From contig JAUIMM010000484.1 of assembly GCA_031769625.1 (NCBI GenBank), positions 4,960,001 to 5,024,000 on the forward strand: a stretch of 64,000 bases of DNA, in the 5' to 3' direction. Below, piece after piece: positions 46,100-57,200 of the stretch; the first letter of the stretch is position 1; each line of letters starts with the position of its first letter. The position numbers and the translations under genes are program-made. A model generated the notes under the pieces. The model ran no database searches and had not been told where the DNA came from. It saw nothing but the letters and a program-made list of their open reading frames with translations. The DNA comes from Taudactylus pleione (lineage: Eukaryota; Chordata; Amphibia; Anura; Myobatrachidae).

Positions 46100-46590
46100 C
46101 ATTTTCCATGTTGGGGGGTTCCGTCTCTTTTCTCTTCTCTCTCTATCTCACATACACTTACCCTAACTGCACTTTCCAATGGTTCCTTCTCTCCATCGCC
46201 CTGCAGTGGGAGCTATTAACCTAGGGGGTAAGTCATTCTTGAGTTAGACATCTGCCCACTGTACAAACAGACAGACTTTGTGATACTTGATTATTTGTGA
46301 TGCAAATAAACTTGTGTCTAACTCCAATAGTCCTTAGTGCCTAATCCTAAACTCCTTCTCCCCACACCTTACCACACCCTAAACCTAACCCTCTCCCCTT
46401 AGTGCCTAACCCTCCCCTAGTGCCTAACCCTTACCTCAAACCCTACCGCTAACTCCCCCAAATGACTTACCTTCGGGATGCCGGCGCCAGGATTCTGACT
46501 GGTGTCAGGATTCCAGCACCGGTATTCTAAGTGCCGGCATTCCATTTGCCGGGACATTGACCGCATCCCGTATTATGTCCCATTTAGTTA
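46100..46590. repeat. Dispersed repeat with CCTAACCC-type core
   Basis: Core words 'cctaaccctctcccc', 'agtgcctaaccc' at 46340-46460 are followed by CGGGATGCCGGCGCCAGG and GTGCCGGCATTCC hairpin parts, the order also found at 32930-33175. Boundaries are approximate. Confidence 0.5.
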
Positions 46591-46770
46591 AGGATATGTG
46601 ATGGAACTACAGATGTGTCCTAGTAAATTTTGTGCTATATAGCACAAGATGCACCCCAGATACAGTAGCTCATTTCATAGTTTCCCATTTTAGTATCTTT
46701 TTCACACTGCGTAGCTTATTTTTTGAACTGCAGATGCATACAAACAGACTTCTAGTGTTCTGGGGACTTA

Positions 46771-47074
46771 GGGCCTGATTTAGATCTGGGAATAGAGTAA
46801 GAAAAAGCAAGTAACTGTGCACCTTGGCAAAACAATGCTGCACTGCAGTTGGGGCATATGTAAAATGTGCAGAGATATATGTAGATATGGGAGGGATGTG
46901 TCCAAACTGACATCTAAATTGCAGTGTAAAAATTAAGCTGTCCAGCATTTGTGGGCTACATGCAAAAGCAGCCAGTATTTACCCCACATGCAAATCAAAT
47001 GTATGTATTTGCACCCCTTGCATTGCAACCTGGTTTTGAATCAGCCCCTCTATTTCCAAATCTGAATCAGGCCC
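46771..47074. mobile_element. MITE (304 bp) with TTA target duplication
   Basis: The left end GGGCCTGATTTAGATCTGGG and the right end CCAAATCTGAATCAGGCCC are inverted repeats, flanked by TTA at 46768-46770 and 47075-47077. TTTGCACC/GGTGCA- and TGCATTGCA-type words show internal symmetry. A TTA/TAA 3 bp duplication supports PIF/Harbinger. Same family as 16216, 31515 and 63209. Confidence 0.9.
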
Positions 47075-47502
47075 TTATCACTTACACTTTGCACTCTTGG
47101 CAGTGTGAATTCGCACAATGCTGCATGGTGGGATGCATGGCGTGGCTGTGTAATATTGGTCCCTGGTCTCTTTTCTTTTTCTCTGATTAGTGGCTTTTTT
47201 CACTCAGCTGTAGCAAGCAAATCCATTAGTGGTGTACAGAGTATGTGTACTGAACTGTATCCACAGCATTTCTAATGTCATTTCATATAGTCTTGCCAAT
47301 TATTTTATGTGACAAGCTTATGTTTTGTACACTGCTAGTTAAGTCTACTCTGCTCTGTATAGATCTGCATTTGTTTGCCTATACCTAGCTATCTTTTACC
47401 ATGTGACAGATCAAAGGGTTGAATCCTCCATTTTATCTTACTGCAGAAGTCTGTGTATGAGATGTTGACACACACTGTGTGAGTCTCCTGTACCCCACAA
47501 GG
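47075..47502. other. Unassigned sequence
   Basis: No feature seen between two mobile elements. Confidence 0.4.
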
Positions 47503-47786
47503 CAGGGCCGAAACTAGGATATCTGTCACCCGGTGCAAGGCAGCAATTTTGTGCCCCCTCCCTTCCTACACCTGGAGTTTGTCCTTGCTCCTCCATAAGG
47601 TAGTGCACTACTCAGACGTCCCTTGTATAGTGACTTACATTATTCCACACACCATAATTCCCATTACACATTATGCCACACACTGTAATGCCTATTATCA
47701 AAGTGCCACTTAAATATTTGCCCGACACCATTTTATACCCCACAGTAAGGCTTCTAATTACTTTAAAATTACCTGCTCGATGTCAG

Positions 47787-48118
47787 GGGTTACATACTCA
47801 TTGCCATGGGGTTACATGCTCGTTGCCATGGGGTTTCATGCTTGTTGCCAGGGGGTTTCATGCTTGTTGTCATAGGGTTTATGCTCATTGCCATGGGGTT
47901 TATGCTCATTGCCAGGGGTTACATGCTCATTGCCAGGGGGTTTATGCTCATTGCCAGGGGTTTCATGCTTGTTGCCAGGGGTTTCATGCTTGTTGCCAGG
48001 GGTTACATGCTCGTTGTCAGTGGTTACATGCTCATTGCCATGAGGTTTATGCTCGTTGCCATGGGGTTTCATGCTCGTTGCCAGGGGGGGTTTATACTCG
48101 TTGCCAGGGGATTTCACG
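47787..48118. repeat. 22 bp minisatellite inside a hAT-type element
   Basis: About 15 copies of a unit of the form GGGGTTTATGCTCATTGCCA vary mainly at TTACATG/TTTCATG/TTTATG and CTCATTG/CTTGTTG. The unit length is 21-24 bases. Confidence 0.93.
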
Positions 48119-48199
48119 GGAGAAGATGCAGCTTCCAGCATCTTCTCCCGGCAGCGCCAGCAGCGTTCCCGGTGCCGGGAATGCTGTGTGCATTGCCCT

Positions 48200-48445
48200 G
48201 GCCTAATAGACACTAGAGATCCAGTAGGACCTCTAGCATCTGTCTCCTTCTAGGCAGTGGCCATTTTTGGATGGCCGTTTTCAGCAGAGTCCATGCGGAC
48301 GGCTATTCCGCATGGAAACTACTGAAAACGGACATCCAAAAATGGCCGCCACCAAGGAGGAGACAGACACTAGAGGGCCAGTAAGGACCTCTAGCATTTG
48401 TCTCCTCTTTGGCGGTGGCCATTTTGGATGGCCGTTTTCTGAATC
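48200..48445. repeat. Imperfect palindrome with repeated GGACCTCTAGCAT blocks
   Basis: ATTTTTGGATGGCCGTTTTC at 48264 is answered by GAAAACGGACATCCAAAAAT near 48322, around CATGCGGACGGC/GTCCGCATGG-like sequence; a third copy (ATTTTGGATGGCCGTTTTCT) follows at 48420. GACACTAGAG and ACCTCTAGCAT flank both units. Confidence 0.85.
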
Positions 48446-48543
48446 TGCAGCCCCCAAGCCACCTCGAGTCAGCTTTTTTCACCCCCTGCAATCCGGCACC
48501 CGGTGCACATGCACCTCTAGCCCCCCCCCTAGTTGCGGCCCTG

Positions 48544-49320
48544 CACAAGGCTTATATCTGCTTACCACTCACACATTTATTCTCTTATTTTATTTAGCTT
48601 CCGCATGTCAATTATCTACTCTGTAGAACCAAAGTTGTATTATATGGACAATCATTCCAGTCTGTATTAATAAAAGTACAAAGTTCCAGAAAACTCAATG
48701 TCTGTGGATTAAGAGATGAACTTGGTTTAGCTACTGTATCTGAGTAGTTACACACTGCTTACATGTAATGAGGGCCAGAATAGTAAGAAGATAACGTTTC
48801 TGTGGGCTCAAGCTTTACAGACTTATAGCCAGGCTGGTGTAATCTCACCCATTACAGATCCACGATCCGGTGACTACGCTCATAGAGCCGGAACTTCCCA
48901 CAAGTTTGCTCCGGACTCATCATCACATGCAGTTGATCTCGGATCTAAGGTGTTGAAGTAAAAAAATTATTAAATACACTACAAAATATGCCTTATATTT
49001 CAGACTTTAACAAAATCCCAGTTTATATTTCAAATTATCCTAAAACGCAATATCAGATTGTTCTGTCCAAAAAGTTTTATTAGATCTTGGATTGATTGGG
49101 AGTGTAAATAACATGTTTGCTTCAATTGTTAGCTTGGACAATTGGAATTTGTTGGTGATCAAATAGACCTGGTACAGTAATTGTCTCTGGTCTGCAGAAA
49201 ACCAACAAGAAGGTCAGATAATATACAAAATGCTAAGGATATGCAGATCTTTAATTGTAGCTCCAGACTGCATTTTGTTTAACACATCATGTGCATGCCA
49301 TTATCTGTACATTTTACTAT
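48544..49320. other. Unassigned sequence
   Basis: No recognised gene or element. Confidence 0.4.
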
Positions 49321-49323
49321 AAG

Positions 49324-49418
49324 TTGTATTCAAGATGTATATAGTACAGATCAGACATTTATATTAGACAGTTGTATTCAAGATGTATATAGTACAGATC
49401 AGACATTTATATTAGAAT
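49324..49418. repeat. Exact 48 bp tandem duplication
   Basis: TTGTATTCAAGATGTATATA followed by GTACAGATCAGACATTTATA and TTAGA occurs twice in a row without a change, then diverges (CAG versus ATT). Confidence 0.95.
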
Positions 49419-49899
49419 TAATAGTGACATGTCCAATGTATTATATATATCCTGGCTTTCATGGCTCACACAATACAAACCTGCCTCCTACTCGATAATT
49501 TACACACAGTAGTCACATATACAACCAACGGTTTACACCAAAGTACAAATGTATTAAAGAGAAGAAAACCAGCTATACATATAGTCCAGGGACTGGACCA
49601 CATATTAACATCGTGTTTGCGGTCATAATGTACAGAATTGTGTTAGCAGTAAGCCGGTGATTGCAAATAATTTGTCGCACATTGCTGCAAGCAGATATTA
49701 GCAATGCTGGATTTATGTTTAATATAGCATATAACAATGGTTGATTTGAACTAGCTTTTCGGCGGGAACCCAGAGGTGAAATCTGCAACAGCATCATGAG
49801 CCTAGGCATCGCCCACTGTTTGAACCAACCAATGACCCACAGTGAACAGGAAACATCCCGCCCCTGGACCAATGGAAGAAGACACAGCCTGCTATTATA

Positions 49900-50192
49900 C
49901 ACACGCATAAGTTAACTGTATAAATTAGGCTCCCCTGGTCCAGAGAGTAGTAGCTGTATTCTACCGGTCATCTGGTGACGACTGTACTCTGGATCCAGGG
50001 AGCGCATGCAAATGTATGTATAATAGTTTGTAACTCTGACCTTTTTTTTCTGAATTGTTTTATACCACTGTAGAACTTGTGATAATAATGTTATATACTT
50101 TTAATACAATATGTACCCTTGTGCGTTGGACCACAAAAACTGGTGTGTGTGTTCACTTGTTTTCACCAAAGATTATTATACTGTGATATATA
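49900..50192 (+). promoter_or_regulatory. Possible LTR promoter region (candidate)
   Basis: GTATAAATTAGG at 49918 resembles a TATA box, followed by 'ctcccctggtccagagagtagtagctg' and a mirrored CTCTGGATCCAGGGAG. The position upstream of the retroviral gag, separated only by a Tc1 insertion and a leader, fits a 5' LTR. No partner LTR or primer-binding site was recognised, so this is weak. Confidence 0.25.
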
Positions 50193-51838
50193 CTGTCAGA
50201 TGCATAAATATTGGGACATTGACAGAAATTTCATATTTTGGCCTCTATTCATCACCACAATGGCTTTGAAATGAAACAAACAAGATGTGCTTTAACTGCA
50301 GACTTTCAGATTTAATTTGAGGGTAATTACATCCAAATCAGGTGAACGGTGTAGGAATTACAACAGTTTCTACATGTGCCTCCCACTTTTTAAGGGGCCA
50401 AAAGTAATGGGACAAACTAAACAATCCTAAATCTAACTTTTACTTTTTAATACTTTGTTGCAAATCCTTTGCATGCAATTACAGCCTTAAGTGTGGAACG
50501 CATAGACATCACCAGACCCTGGGTTTCATTCCTGGTGATGCTCTGCAAGGCCTTTACGGCAAATGTCTTCAGTTCCTGCTTGTTCTTGGGGCATCCCTTC
50601 AGTTTTGTCTTCATCAAGTGAATGCATGCTCAATCGGATTCAGGACAGGGGATTGACTTGGCCATTGCATAACATTCCACTTTTTAGCCTTAAAAAACTC
50701 TTTTGTTGCTTTTGCAGTATGCTTCGGGTCATTGTCCATCTGCACTGTGAAGCGCTGTCCAATGAGTTCTGAAGCATTTGACTGAATATGAGCATATAAT
50801 ATTGCCCGAAACACTTAAGAATTTATTCTGCTGCTTTTGTCAGCAGTCACATCATCAATAAATACAAGGGAACCAGTTCCATTGGCAGCCATACATGCCC
50901 ACGCCATGACACTACCACCACCATGCTTCAATGATGAGGTGGTATGTTTTGGATCATGAGCAGTTCCTTTCCTTCTCCATACTCTTCTCTTCCCATCACT
51001 CTGGTACAAGTTGATCTTTGTCTCATCTGTCCATAGGATGTTGTTCCAGAACTGTAATGGATATTTTTAGATGTTGTTTGGCAAACTCTAATCTGGTCTT
51101 CCTGTTTTTGAGGCTCACCAATGGTTTACATCTTGTGGTGAACCCTCTATTTTCACTCTTGTGAAGTCTTCTCTTGATTGTTGACTTTGACACATATACA
51201 CCTACCTCCTGGAGAGTGTTCTTGATTTGGCCAACTGTTGTGAAGGGGTTTTTCTTCACCACGGAAATAATTCTTCTGTCATCCACCACAGTTGTTTTCC
51301 AAGGTCTTCTGGGTCTGTTGGTGTTGCTGAGCTCTCCAGTGTGTTCTTTCTTTTTAAGAATGTTCCAAACAGTTGATTTGGCCACACCTAATGTTTTTGC
51401 TATCTCTCTGATGGGTTTGTTTTGATTTTTCAGCCTTATGATGGGTTGCTTCACTGATAGTGACAGCTCTTTGGATCTCATATTGAGAGTCGACAGCAAC
51501 TGATTCCAAATGCAAATATCACACCTAGAATCAACTCCAGACCTCATACCTGCTTAATTGATAATGAAATAACGAGGAAATAGCCCACACCTGTCCATGA
51601 AATAGCTTTTGAGTTGATAGTCCCATTACTTTTGGCCCCTTAAAAAGTGGGAGGCACATATAGAAACCATTGTAATTCCTACACCGTTCACCTGATTTGG
51701 ATGTAGTTACCCTCAAATTAAATCTGAAAGTCTGCAGTTAAAGCACATTTTGTTTGTTTCATTTCAAAGCCATTGTGGTGGTGAATAGAGGCCAAAATAT
51801 GAAAATTCTGTCAATGTCCCAATATTTATGCACCTGAC
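50193..51838 (-). mobile_element. Tc1-like element with long TIRs and TA TSD (1,646 bp)
   Basis: The left end CTGTCAGATGCATAAATATT and the inverted right end GTCAGGTGCATAAATATTGG match, and the match continues for over 200 bases (TTAAGGGGCCAAAAGTAATGG on both sides). TA flanks at 50191-50192 and 51839-51840. The transposase is on the minus strand with one frameshift and one stop. Confidence 0.95.
50614..51547 (-). pseudogene. Tc1-like DD34E transposase, two breaks
   Basis: The N-terminal part (51547-51023) carries paired helix-turn-helix sequence (IREIAKTLGVAKSTVWNIL; STIKRRLHKS) and an NRPRRPWKTT basic linker of GRPR type. A frameshift near 51035 separates it from a part with the first catalytic aspartate region (the WTDE motif spans the shift) and HGGGSVMAWACM. 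A TAA at about 50815 follows RINS. The last part carries the second aspartate in QMDNDPKH and the glutamate in LNPIEHAF, with exactly 34 residues between. All catalytic residues can be found, so decay is slight. Starts upstream of 51547 may exist. Confidence 0.92.
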
Positions 51839-51840
51839 TA

Positions 51841-52253
51841 TATTGCACTGTAATTCACATTGTGTTTTGATATGAAGATAGCGACTATTACGCATACTGG
51901 TGGTGTTACAATAAGGGTAGGCATTGCGTATGCGTCACATGTTGCATACACTGTGCATCCACATTTGCGTATCTCCATACGCAAGGTGCGTACACTTGGC
52001 ATCAACAGCCGTAGAGAGATTTAGTTAGGATTTCATAGCAGGGGGCTCTGTCCAGTCCATCTCACACTCGCGGACTAACAGGACTACTCAGACGTTGGTC
52101 TAACAACAAAGGGTGGAGACGCGTCACTATAAGGTAAAACAATTTTTGTCTTGCTTTAAAACTATCTATTGTTGTTAAACCACAACGCAAGTATGGTTGA
52201 GAGTGCGTAAATTTGCCGCATTATTAGCAATGGGTTAATACAAAAATTATGTA

Positions 52254-52290
<37 letters not shown>

Positions 52291-52992
52291 ATATTGACAA
52301 AAATAACTATACGATTTGAATAGGATTAATGTAATATTTTACAACAAAGTGTAAAACCTCTGGGAAAGTACTACCTTTTTCTGCGAAGTGATTTTTGTTT
52401 ACAGAAAATATAGTTTCTTTTGTGTGTGAACAGTTGAAAGAGAATTGCATAAGTGTGTGAACCAGAATGGTACCACAGTAAAACACTGAACAAAGAGAGG
52501 TTCCGGCAGCGTGTAAGGATCACAACCACACGTTGAAAGGTGCAGGAAATGTGTCCTATTTGAAATCAATTTCCAGGTGTGAGGCTGTCCTGTGAAGACC
52601 TCAGATGCAGGGGGCATATCCTAGTTAAACTGCCTCTGTAATCGAAGACACATAGATAACCAGTACCTGTGTGTCTTGCGCTTGGACTGCACATTTGTGT
52701 ATTGTACGCATAGAGTATAATACGCAAGCATGATTTGTGTAAAAGAAAGGAAATTTCACTGATTCTCTCGGTTGAAAAGTCCTGGTTGAAGCTCACAGGA
52801 TGGGTGGTGACGTTTCCTATCCGTAATTCTAGTGCAAATAAACCAAAGTAGGTAGGGACCCCCCGCTATATGCGTTGCCTGTTGTAGAATGGCAGTTGCG
52901 TATGGACGGGAAGAAGTTCTGTGGGAGTACTTAGAAAGAACCCCCACTGGTATCCTAAAGAAGTAATTTAGCAGTTTGGTAAAGCCACCAAA
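51841..52992 (+). other. Leader region upstream of retroviral gag
   Basis: No coding region. GCGTA words (TGCGTATGCGTC, TACGCAAGGTGCGTAC) are dense at 51930-51990. A (TA)n run lies at 52257-52286. An unusually long stretch separates the candidate LTR from the gag ATG at 52993. No tRNA-complementary primer-binding site was identified with confidence. Confidence 0.4.
52257..52286. repeat. (TA)n microsatellite
   Basis: About 14 TA units. Confidence 0.95.
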
Positions 52993-54240
52993 ATGGGTGC
53001 TAAATCTACTCGTAGGATGACCGAGTCAACTGTGGTTCCAGTTGAGGGCGGACCAAAGGGATCCGCAGGGTACATAATGCGTAACAAGTATGGAAAGTAT
53101 GCAATGGCTTATGTTAATGAATGGGTATGCATGACTGGGAGTGGTAAAGTATCATTTACAAAAATTGGTAGTTTTGATCCCGAGGTACTACATATAGTAC
53201 AAAATCAAATACACCTGTTAAAATCACGCAAATTGAGGATGAAACATAATGATTGTCTGAACTTGTGGCAACGAGAAGGGGAAATTCAAAGAGAAATGAG
53301 TGAGGAGCAGAAAACTGGTACTTTAGAAAGAGTAAAAGCAAGTGCACCACCGCCACCATATGTGGGAGGGGAAAGAGTTACAACCAGTATAACTTCAAAA
53401 AATGAAAATAATTGTAACCTATACCCTGTACTATCTAATTTGGAAAGTTTTTATTCAGGAAGAGATGATGACCCTACCCTGGTCTCGGCCATTTCTCATG
53501 CACTCAGCATCCAAGAAGGGCAATATTCCCAAAGTAAAGGAGAGGTTGCAGCAAATGCAGGAGAAGTGGCTGGGACCAGAGAAACAGGTAAGTATGGTGC
53601 CATCCATAGTACCGAGATGGTAAAGCCCGGAATTAATTTGGAAAATAGTGAGGTAGCAGGAATATACCCTGTATGCACAATAGCAGTTCCCAGTGGGAAA
53701 GCGGACAGGCATGGGGTAATTCATGTTACAAATGTAGACATGTATTGCCCTTGGACTAGGTCCGAATTGCGGTTCATTATCACAGATTTTCCAGACCCCA
53801 GAAAAGATTTGACGGGTTGCAAAAAATGTATCAAGACTTGGGTAATGCTCATGAGCCTACTAATAAAGATTGTCGGATAGTGCTGAGAGCTTGTCTTCCT
53901 ACCGGTATCGACATCCAAAAATGTATTGAAGATTGTCGACTGGAAGAGGACAAATCTTTATCTGACGCAGACAACCAAAGTAATGTAAGGAATAAATACA
54001 ACTGGCCACATACTTTCCAGTTGCAGTGGACTGGAAGAAAATCTTTACTATAAAACAAAAACATAATGAGACTGCAATGGATTATTTTACAAGGGCATTG
54101 CAAGAAATGGCTAAATATACTGGGGTAGCTGACATAAAAGATGATATACATCACCGGGAAGCAGCCGTCTCAGTACTAATGGATGGACTTAAAGAATCTT
54201 TGAAAACAAGGGTACAAACCTCACTGCCCAATTGAAGGGG
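52993..54240 (+). pseudogene. Retroviral Gag, frameshifted
   Basis: Gag would form the virion shell. The first frame (295 codons from the ATG at 52993) begins MGAKSTR with a glycine at position 2, a possible myristoylation site. Residues 119-123 are PPPPY, a late-domain motif. CPWTRSELR (252-260) and FPDPRKD (266-272) mark the start of the capsid. A frameshift near 53815 moves the capsid into the frame starting QKMYQDLGNAHEP, and a second near 54025 into the frame of FTIKQKHNETAMDYF, which ends with a stop at about 54236. The order is normal; the frame is lost twice. Confidence 0.88.
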
Positions 54241-54407
54241 TATAACTGTAGATGCCCTTAGAGAATCCACCTGACAACCTAACGAAAACACAAGTAAGTG
54301 CAAGGAAGAAAGGGCAGAGAGGCTAATGACAGTAAGTATCCAGGCTCTGGAAAATACACACATGACCACTACAAAATAACACATATGGGGAACAAGAGGT
54401 AAAGAGA

Positions 54408-54456
54408 GTCAAATGTCATAGGTGTAACAAAGAGGGACATTTCATTTGACAGTGCC
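54408..54456 (+). pseudogene. Retroviral nucleocapsid zinc knuckle with stop
   Basis: CHRCNKEGHFI, stop, QC fits CX2CX4HX4C in which the fourth position before the last cysteine is a TGA stop (near 54448). The knuckle would bind the RNA genome. Confidence 0.8.
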
Positions 54457-54710
54457 TGAACAATGCAGTTAGACATAACTACCAAGCATATAGAAAACAC
54501 TACGTGCCACCTAGATGAGATTATGAAAACCATAAGAGGGACATTGAACTACATAGAGGGGAAACACATAGATACCCACCCAGGAGAGACTGGCAGGACT
54601 CTGAACCATCACAGTTAGTACCCCCACATAGCATAGCTGCCAAAATTCTGCGTGAAAACATAGACCAACAATAGGGACTAGGTCACACCTGTATCATACA
54701 GCCGGTTAGA

Positions 54711-55037
54711 TTGACTAGAGACTTTAAAGAAGAACCGGAGGTCATAGTTAATGTGGCCGGTAAAAGACAAACTTTGCTTGAGGATACAGTGGTGGCCAAA
54801 TCTGTTATAACATCTTCACTAGGTTTAAAAACTACGGGTAAAACAATTTTGGCAATGGGAGTGACGGGAAAAATTCAACATTACCCTTTGACTAAATCTG
54901 CAGAAGTTACGATTGGGCCTCTGCATACCAAACATTCTTTCCTTTTGGCTGCAGCGGCCCCGACTAACTTACTCAGCAGAGATCTCTTGTGTAAAATGGG
55001 ATGTATAATATATTGTACACCTAATGGTGTTTTTTAG
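54711..55037 (+). pseudogene. Retroviral protease, catalytic DTG altered
   Basis: The 108-codon frame has the flap-to-C-terminal layout of a retroviral aspartic protease, ending with LLSRDLLCKMG. The catalytic DTG triad reads DTV (in LLEDTVVAKSVI), so it would be inactive. A one-base shift leads out of frame after PNGVF. Part of it (from 54818) is duplicated at 55506. Confidence 0.83.
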
Positions 55038-56193
55038 ATATCCCTGGAAATCACGCTCAGGAAGTGCAAGATATGTTAGATACTCCTCAAAGACTAATGT
55101 TGCACTCTACCGTCCTAGATTCATGTCCATCGCAGTCTACACAGTGATTTACAAACCTTTTCACATGCAAATTTCCTTAATCAGGCTCACATACCAAGTG
55201 TTGATCAGCCAAAGGATACACTGTTTTGCTTTCAAGAACAAAAACCTTCTTACAGACTACAAATGCCTGATCAGCAGAAACTTACCCCACTCATCAAACA
55301 AAATAAACAGAGTGATACATTGAATCACAACATCCTAAATACACCTAATCATACAAAGGCTGTTAACTCAGAGATGACCGACTTTGTTAAATTAATGTTT
55401 TGCCGTGAGCCAGTTAACACAAGACTTACAGAATTTGATGACTGTCCAGAAAACTACAGATCATGGAGGTCCAGCTTTAAGAACTCAATCAATAACCTAA
55501 ACATCACTAGGTTTAAAAACTACGGGTAAAACAATTTTGGCAATGGGAGTAACGGGAAAAATGCAACATTACCCTTTGACTAAATCTGCAGAAGTTACGA
55601 TTGGGCCTCTGCATACCAAACATTCTTTCCTTTTGGCTGCAGCGGCCCCGACTAACTTACTCAGCAGAGATCTCTTGTGTAAAATGGGATGTATAATATA
55701 TTGTACACCTAATGGTGTTTTTTAGATATCCCTCGAAATCACGCTCAGGAAGTGCAAGATATGTTAGATACTCCTCAAAGACTAATGTTGCACTCTACCG
55801 TCCTAGATTCATGTCCATCGCAGTCTACACAGTGATTTACAATCCTTCTCACATGCAAATTTCCTTAATCAGGCTCACATACCAAGTGTAGATCAGCCAA
55901 AGGATACACTGTTTTGCTTTCAAGAACAAAAACCTTCTTACAGACTACAAATGCCTTATCAGCAGAAACTTACCCCACTCATCAAACAAAATAAACAGAG
56001 TGATACATTGAATCACAACATCCTAAATACACCTAATCATACAAAGGCTGTTAGCTCAGAGATGACCGACAATGTTAAATTAATGTTTTGCCGTGAGCCA
56101 GTTAACACAGGACTTACAGAATTTGATGACTGTCCAGAAAACTACAGATCATGGAGGTCCAGCTTTAAGAACTCAATCAATAACCTAAACATC
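54818..56193 (+). repeat. 688 bp tandem duplication across an ERV/BEL junction
   Basis: Copy 1 (about 54818-55505) and copy 2 (about 55506-56193) are adjacent and direct; they differ at only about ten to fifteen positions. Each contains the end of the retroviral protease, the pol start, the junction and the beginning of BEL gag. Copies meet at CATCACTAGG, where ATCAC/TTCACT gives short microhomology. The length is not a multiple of three, so frames are broken. Confidence 0.95.
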
Positions 56194-57200
56194 ACAGCAA
56201 ATGAAGAACTTGGTCTTATAGCAAAATGATTAGAGAGCAAGTCTTCAGAATACGTGAAAACACTCAGGTCAGTCTATGTGAATAATCCCTTAAAATAGGA
56301 GTCAAACTAGTATGGGAATGACTTGAAGAGTGTTACAGTAATCCAGCAGTTATTGTAGAAGCCCTTCTCAACAAAGCTAAAAACTTTTCCAAAATTTCAA
56401 ACACAGATAATCAGAAATTACGAGAACTTGGAGATATGCTGCTAGAATTAGAGTCAGCTAAAACTGATCCATTTTTACCAGGACTCAGCTATTTAGATAC
56501 TGCTCAAGGGCTAAACCTATTGTTGAGAAACTTCCATATAGGATACACAAAAAATGGACTTTCCAAGGCTCAAGGTACAAGGAAGAAAATCTCTTGTCTC
56601 TCTTTTCAAAGTTCATTTGGAACTTAGCAAAAACAAGAAATTATCTAAGTCTTGCCCTTAACTCCCAAACAACAGCCAGCCCAGGTTATCCAAAAGGTGC
56701 AAGAACTACAAAAGGTACGATAACTCCAAAATACCTATTTCTGTACACAAGAGGTGAAAACACTTGCAACTTCTCCTGTCATTACGGCTAAACAAGTAGA
56801 GGATTCAGATAGACAATGCCCTCTGCACAAGAAACCATACCCTCTTAAGAAATGTTGTACTTTAAGAAAGAAATCTTTAGAAGAGAGAAATAATTTACTT
56901 GAAAACTTTGGAATCTGTTTCCAATGCTGTTCTTCTACAAATCACCTCTGTAGAGACTGTAAATCTATCATTAAATGTTTGGAGTGTGACAGTGAGAAGC
57001 ATGTAACTGCTTTACACCCAGACACCTGTAACCCAAATTCTGCCAACATGCTCGGCCCTGTGACAAAGGATGGCGGGGAAAAGGAGGGTGAAAAGATGGA
57101 AACTTTAGTCACATCTACATGTATTGAGGTCTGCAAGAAGGTGATAGCAGTCAATCCTGTTAAAAATATATATAATATAAGTAAAGCAGAGCAGATTTAA
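55263..57200 (+). pseudogene. BEL/Pao Gag, duplicated and frameshifted
   Basis: Two copies of the Gag start (KLMFCREPVNT ... NYRSWRSSFKNSINNLNIT) result from the 688 bp duplication; only the second continues (ANEELGLIAK). Stops interrupt 56230-56430, then ELESAKTDPFLPGLSYLD appears at 56440, and from 56754 a cysteine/histidine-rich part (CPLHKK, CFQCCSSTNHLCRDC, CLECDSEKH) closes the protein. This order is that of BEL/Pao Gag with DUF1759-type core and zinc fingers. The frame after 57150 passes into an inserted block. Confidence 0.87.

Larger units (their letters stand above)
47503..48543. mobile_element. hAT-type element (1,041 bp) with internal minisatellite and palindrome
   Basis: Termini CAGGGCCGAAACTAGG and CCTAGTTGCGGCCCTG are inverted repeats with one mismatch. 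Flanks share CACAAGG (7 of 8 bases). TIRs match those of the 309 bp element at 23431. 'CACCCGGTGCA' occurs near both ends. Inside lie a 22 bp minisatellite and a long imperfect palindrome. Open frames across it follow the tandem repeat and encode no transposase. Confidence 0.9.
52993..55235 (+). mobile_element. Endogenous retrovirus fragment (gag, protease, start of pol)
   Basis: Order gag matrix - PPPPY - capsid - zinc knuckle - protease - short pol piece is retroviral. Every part is broken by stops or frameshifts and RT is not present. The pol piece runs into BEL/Pao gag within about 55190-55290. The wording of the capsid and protease suggests a class I (gamma/epsilon-like) relative; that placement is inference. 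No env or 3' LTR was found. Confidence 0.85.

Noticed and set aside
47673..48216. Frames of 177 and 136 codons (plus) and 125 codons (minus)
   Set aside because: All lie over the 22 bp minisatellite of a hAT-type element.
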